This document shows, in pieces, positions 62,574 through 64,000 of a DNA stretch of 64,000 bases (position 1 is its first letter; each line of letters begins with the position of its first letter). A program made the position numbers and the translations under genes. The DNA is from an uncultured Spartobacteria bacterium (GTDB taxonomy: Bacteria; Verrucomicrobiota; Verrucomicrobiia; Chthoniobacterales; Terrimicrobiaceae), in contig CALCJD010000011.1 of the NCBI GenBank assembly GCA_937960895.1, positions 13,935 to 77,934 of the forward strand. Reading direction: 5' to 3'. Under the pieces are notes generated by a model that saw nothing but the letters and a program-made list of their open reading frames with translations, had not been told where the DNA came from and made no database searches.

Positions 62574-63254
62574 TTATTTCTTCTTCTTCTTCGCAGGGGC
62601 GGCTTCGACAGCGGCCTTCGGCTTCTTGTTCTTGATGCTCGGACGAACGATCACGTTCGATCCCTTCGCCCCGGGAATGGCGCCGCTGACGACGATCACC
62701 CCGTCCTCCTCACGAATCTGCAGGATGCGGAGGTTTTGAACGGTGATGCGTTCGTCGCCCATGTGGCCGGGCATGCCCATGTTTTTCCAGACACGGCCGG
62801 GCGTGGAGCGGTTGCCGATGGCACCGTTGCGGCGGTGCATCATGGAACCGTGGGACTGGGGCTGTCCGGCGAAACGGAAGCGACGGACGACACCCTGGAA
62901 TCCCTTGCCCTTCGACTGGCCGATCACGTCGACATACTGGCCCACCTCAAACGTGGTGAGCGGAAGATCGGGGTTTTCGGGAGCCGCCTGACCGTCGGCA
63001 AGACGGAATTCGCGGATGAATTTTTTCGGCGTGGAGGACGACTTGGCGAAATGGCCGGCCTGGGCCTTGCTCACGCGCTGGGGTTTCTGGTCCTCAAAAC
63101 CCACCTGGATGGCGTTGTAGCCGTCCTTCTCGGCGGTCTTGACCTGAAGAATGCGATTGCCGGCCGCGGCGATGACGGTGGCGGCGGAGATGCGCCCCTT
63201 GTCGTCATAGACGCGGGTCATCCCGATTTTTTTACCTAAAAGTCCAATGCTCAT
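62574..63254 (-). CDS. rplC: 50S ribosomal protein L3
   Basis: A 226-residue protein near the peptidyl-transferase centre. MSIGLLGKKIGMTRVYDD, RRFRFAGQPQSHGSMMHRR and GHMGDERITVQNL are typical. The last ~16 residues are a Lys/Ala tail (AAPAKKKKK). It lies 12 bp after rpsJ. Confidence 0.97.
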   Translation of the reverse strand: MSIGLLGKKIGMTRVYDDKGRISAATVIAAAGNRILQVKTAEKDGYNAIQVGFEDQKPQRVSKAQAGHFAKSSSTPKKFIREFRLADGQAAPENPDLPLTTFEVGQYVDVIGQSKGKGFQGVVRRFRFAGQPQSHGSMMHRRNGAIGNRSTPGRVWKNMGMPGHMGDERITVQNLRILQIREEDGVIVVSGAIPGAKGSNVIVRPSIKNKKPKAAVEAAPAKKKKK

Positions 63255-63266
63255 GACGTGGGCCCG

Positions 63267-63584
63267 TTAGATTTTGATGGTGATGTCCACGCCGGCCGGG
63301 AGGTTGAGCTTGCGGAGCTCGTCCACGGTCTTCGCGGTGGGTTCAATGATATCCAGCAGGCGCTTGTGCGTGCGGATTTCGAACTGGTCCATGGACTTCT
63401 TGTCCACGTGCGGGGAGCGGTTCACCGTAAACTTCTCGATGCGGGTCGGGAGCGGAATCGGTCCCGTCACCTTCGAGCCGGTGCGCTTGGCGGTTTCAAC
63501 GATCTCGGCCGCGGAAGCGTCGAGGATGCGAAAATCGAACGCCTTGAGGCGGATTCGGATTCTTTGGCCGGCTGGTGATGACAT
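63267..63584 (-). CDS. rpsJ: 30S ribosomal protein S10
   Basis: A 105-residue protein and first gene of the cluster. RIRIRLKAFDFRILDAS, GPIPLPTRIEKFTVNRSPHV and EIRTHKRLLDI are diagnostic. The ATG at 63584 was chosen; the longer frame reads into the structured leader. Confidence 0.97.
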   Translation of the reverse strand: MSSPAGQRIRIRLKAFDFRILDASAAEIVETAKRTGSKVTGPIPLPTRIEKFTVNRSPHVDKKSMDQFEIRTHKRLLDIIEPTAKTVDELRKLNLPAGVDITIKI

Positions 63585-63662
63585 AATTTTTAGAGAACTT
63601 TTGAGGGGGCGGGCCCCTGGTTGGTCATTGTAAATCGTTGTTGGCAACCACCAGCTGGCGAC

Positions 63663-63695
63663 CACCCCGCGAATGTTTCGGACATTTGCGGGGTG
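63663..63695 (-). promoter_or_regulatory. Long hairpin in the rpsJ leader
   Basis: Outer stem CACCCCGC/GCGGGGTG (8 bp) and inner stem AATGT/ACATT enclose a 5-nt loop. It lies about 80 nt upstream of the rpsJ start and is a candidate site for ribosomal-protein feedback. Confidence 0.6.
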
Positions 63696-63721
63696 ATTGT
63701 CAGCTATGGGCTGCCATTTTT

Positions 63722-63739
63722 CCCTGACTTGCGTCAGGG
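63722..63739 (-). promoter_or_regulatory. Second hairpin in the rpsJ leader
   Basis: A perfect 7-bp stem CCCTGAC/GTCAGGG with a 4-nt loop lies right after the attenuator-like T-tract and could compete with it in folding. Confidence 0.5.
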
Positions 63740-63741
63740 GA

Positions 63742-63765
63742 CAAAAAAAGCACGCAGTGGTGCTC
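63742..63765 (-). terminator. Attenuator-like terminator in the rpsJ leader
   Basis: On the minus strand a 5-bp stem AGCAC/GTGCT is followed by seven T residues, before rpsJ. Its place inside the leader suggests conditional premature termination. The stem is short. Confidence 0.55.
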
Positions 63766-63801
63766 TTTCAATTCCCCGACTGGGTGCGGGAGGGAAGACA
63801 C

Positions 63802-63813
63802 TAGTGAACCCCG
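63802..63813 (-). repeat. 12-mer shared with the rplV leader (copy 2)
   Basis: CGGGGTTCACTA on the minus strand, identical to the copy at 59690-59701. It lies about 220 nt upstream of rpsJ. Confidence 0.55.
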
Positions 63814-64000
63814 GCGGGGAAGCAAGCAGAAAGTTGAAGATTTTCCGGGAATCCGGTGATTTTGGCCCCGAAGAGGCACCCGGGCGGTCAGGCCCGCCGA
63901 TGTCCTCCCCCGACCGGAAAAATTCGCCGTCTTTTTCCTCAAATTCCGCGGTTCTGCCGTGAATCCCCGGCGCGTGTCCGAACTTCGATGCGTCCGGCCG

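Larger units (their letters stand above)
63585..64000 (-). promoter_or_regulatory. Structured leader and promoter region of the S10 operon
   Basis: No credible gene was found in this stretch. It holds hairpins at 63663-63695 and 63722-63739, an attenuator-like element at 63742-63765, a tandem near-repeat TGGTGGTYGCCA (63641-63666), and the shared 12-mer at 63802-63813. The promoter is probably beyond 63800, but boxes could not be fixed. Confidence 0.65.

Noticed and set aside
63961..64000. Possible GTG start of a plus-strand gene at the right edge
   Set aside because: Only about 13 codons are available and no ribosome-binding site or similarity is visible.

Overview
This 64 kb window is a dense, GC-rich bacterial chromosome segment. 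It is mostly housekeeping genes plus a few accessory operons. I see no rRNA, tRNA, CRISPR, insertion sequence or phage gene. The gene set points to the Verrucomicrobiota or a close PVC-group relative. The signs are a PEP-CTERM surface protein beside a pseudopilin with an H-x2-G-x-N-x-LFAD motif, a DUF5069 protein, a TMTC-like membrane/TPR protein, a GH-GT2 fusion, a yeast-type cytosine deaminase, and a ribosomal S10 operon with an unusual insertion. The taxonomic call is inference.

Layout. 1-1099: 3' part of a hybrid histidine kinase. 1107-5088: sucA-sucB (2-oxoglutarate dehydrogenase E1 and E2). 5535-11850 (minus): a seven-gene operon of a TetR regulator, an Old Yellow Enzyme, a luciferase-like flavoenzyme, two MDR dehydrogenases, an aldo/keto reductase and DUF5069. 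Two near-identical operators suggest an electrophile/aldehyde stress response. 12026-13036: SBF-type transporter. 13133-17915 (minus): lnt-purS-purQ-purL. 18013-19679: aguB and an M14 peptidase. 19701-23161 (minus): LolA-like protein, MMPL exporter, cytosine deaminase. 23216-28252 (minus): an exported carbohydrate-type operon (PEP-CTERM protein, pseudopilin, glycoside hydrolase, small exported protein, esterase) behind a perfect 12-bp palindrome.

28494-44948 mixes metabolic and RNA-modification genes: hemL, a Gly/Tyr-repeat secreted protein, a GH-GT2 membrane fusion, queA, tadA, rpe, kamA, a phosphohexomutase, a HAD phosphatase, a TIGR01777 epimerase, an exported amidase, an STN-domain protein, truA, ruvX and maf. 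44969-48654 (minus) is rplI-dnaB followed by the TMTC-like protein. 48797-50319 is xdhC-mocA. 50304-51934 is a TPR protein plus a serine hydrolase. 52075-54377 holds class I and class II fructose-bisphosphate aldolase genes side by side. 54491-58912 holds a TTC38-like protein, then a degenerate MBL lipoprotein, purD and a degenerate S41 protein.

59169-63584 (minus) is the head of the S10 operon: rpsJ-rplC-rplD-rplW-rplB-rpsS. An exported coiled-coil protein gene follows rpsS by 3 bp, then rplV, then a strong terminator. The rest of the usual operon (rpsC, rplP and so on) does not follow. The rpsJ leader carries several hairpins and an attenuator-like T-tract, and it shares a 12-mer with the rplV leader. 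This interrupted S10 operon and the operator-linked redox operon are the most interesting parts of the window.
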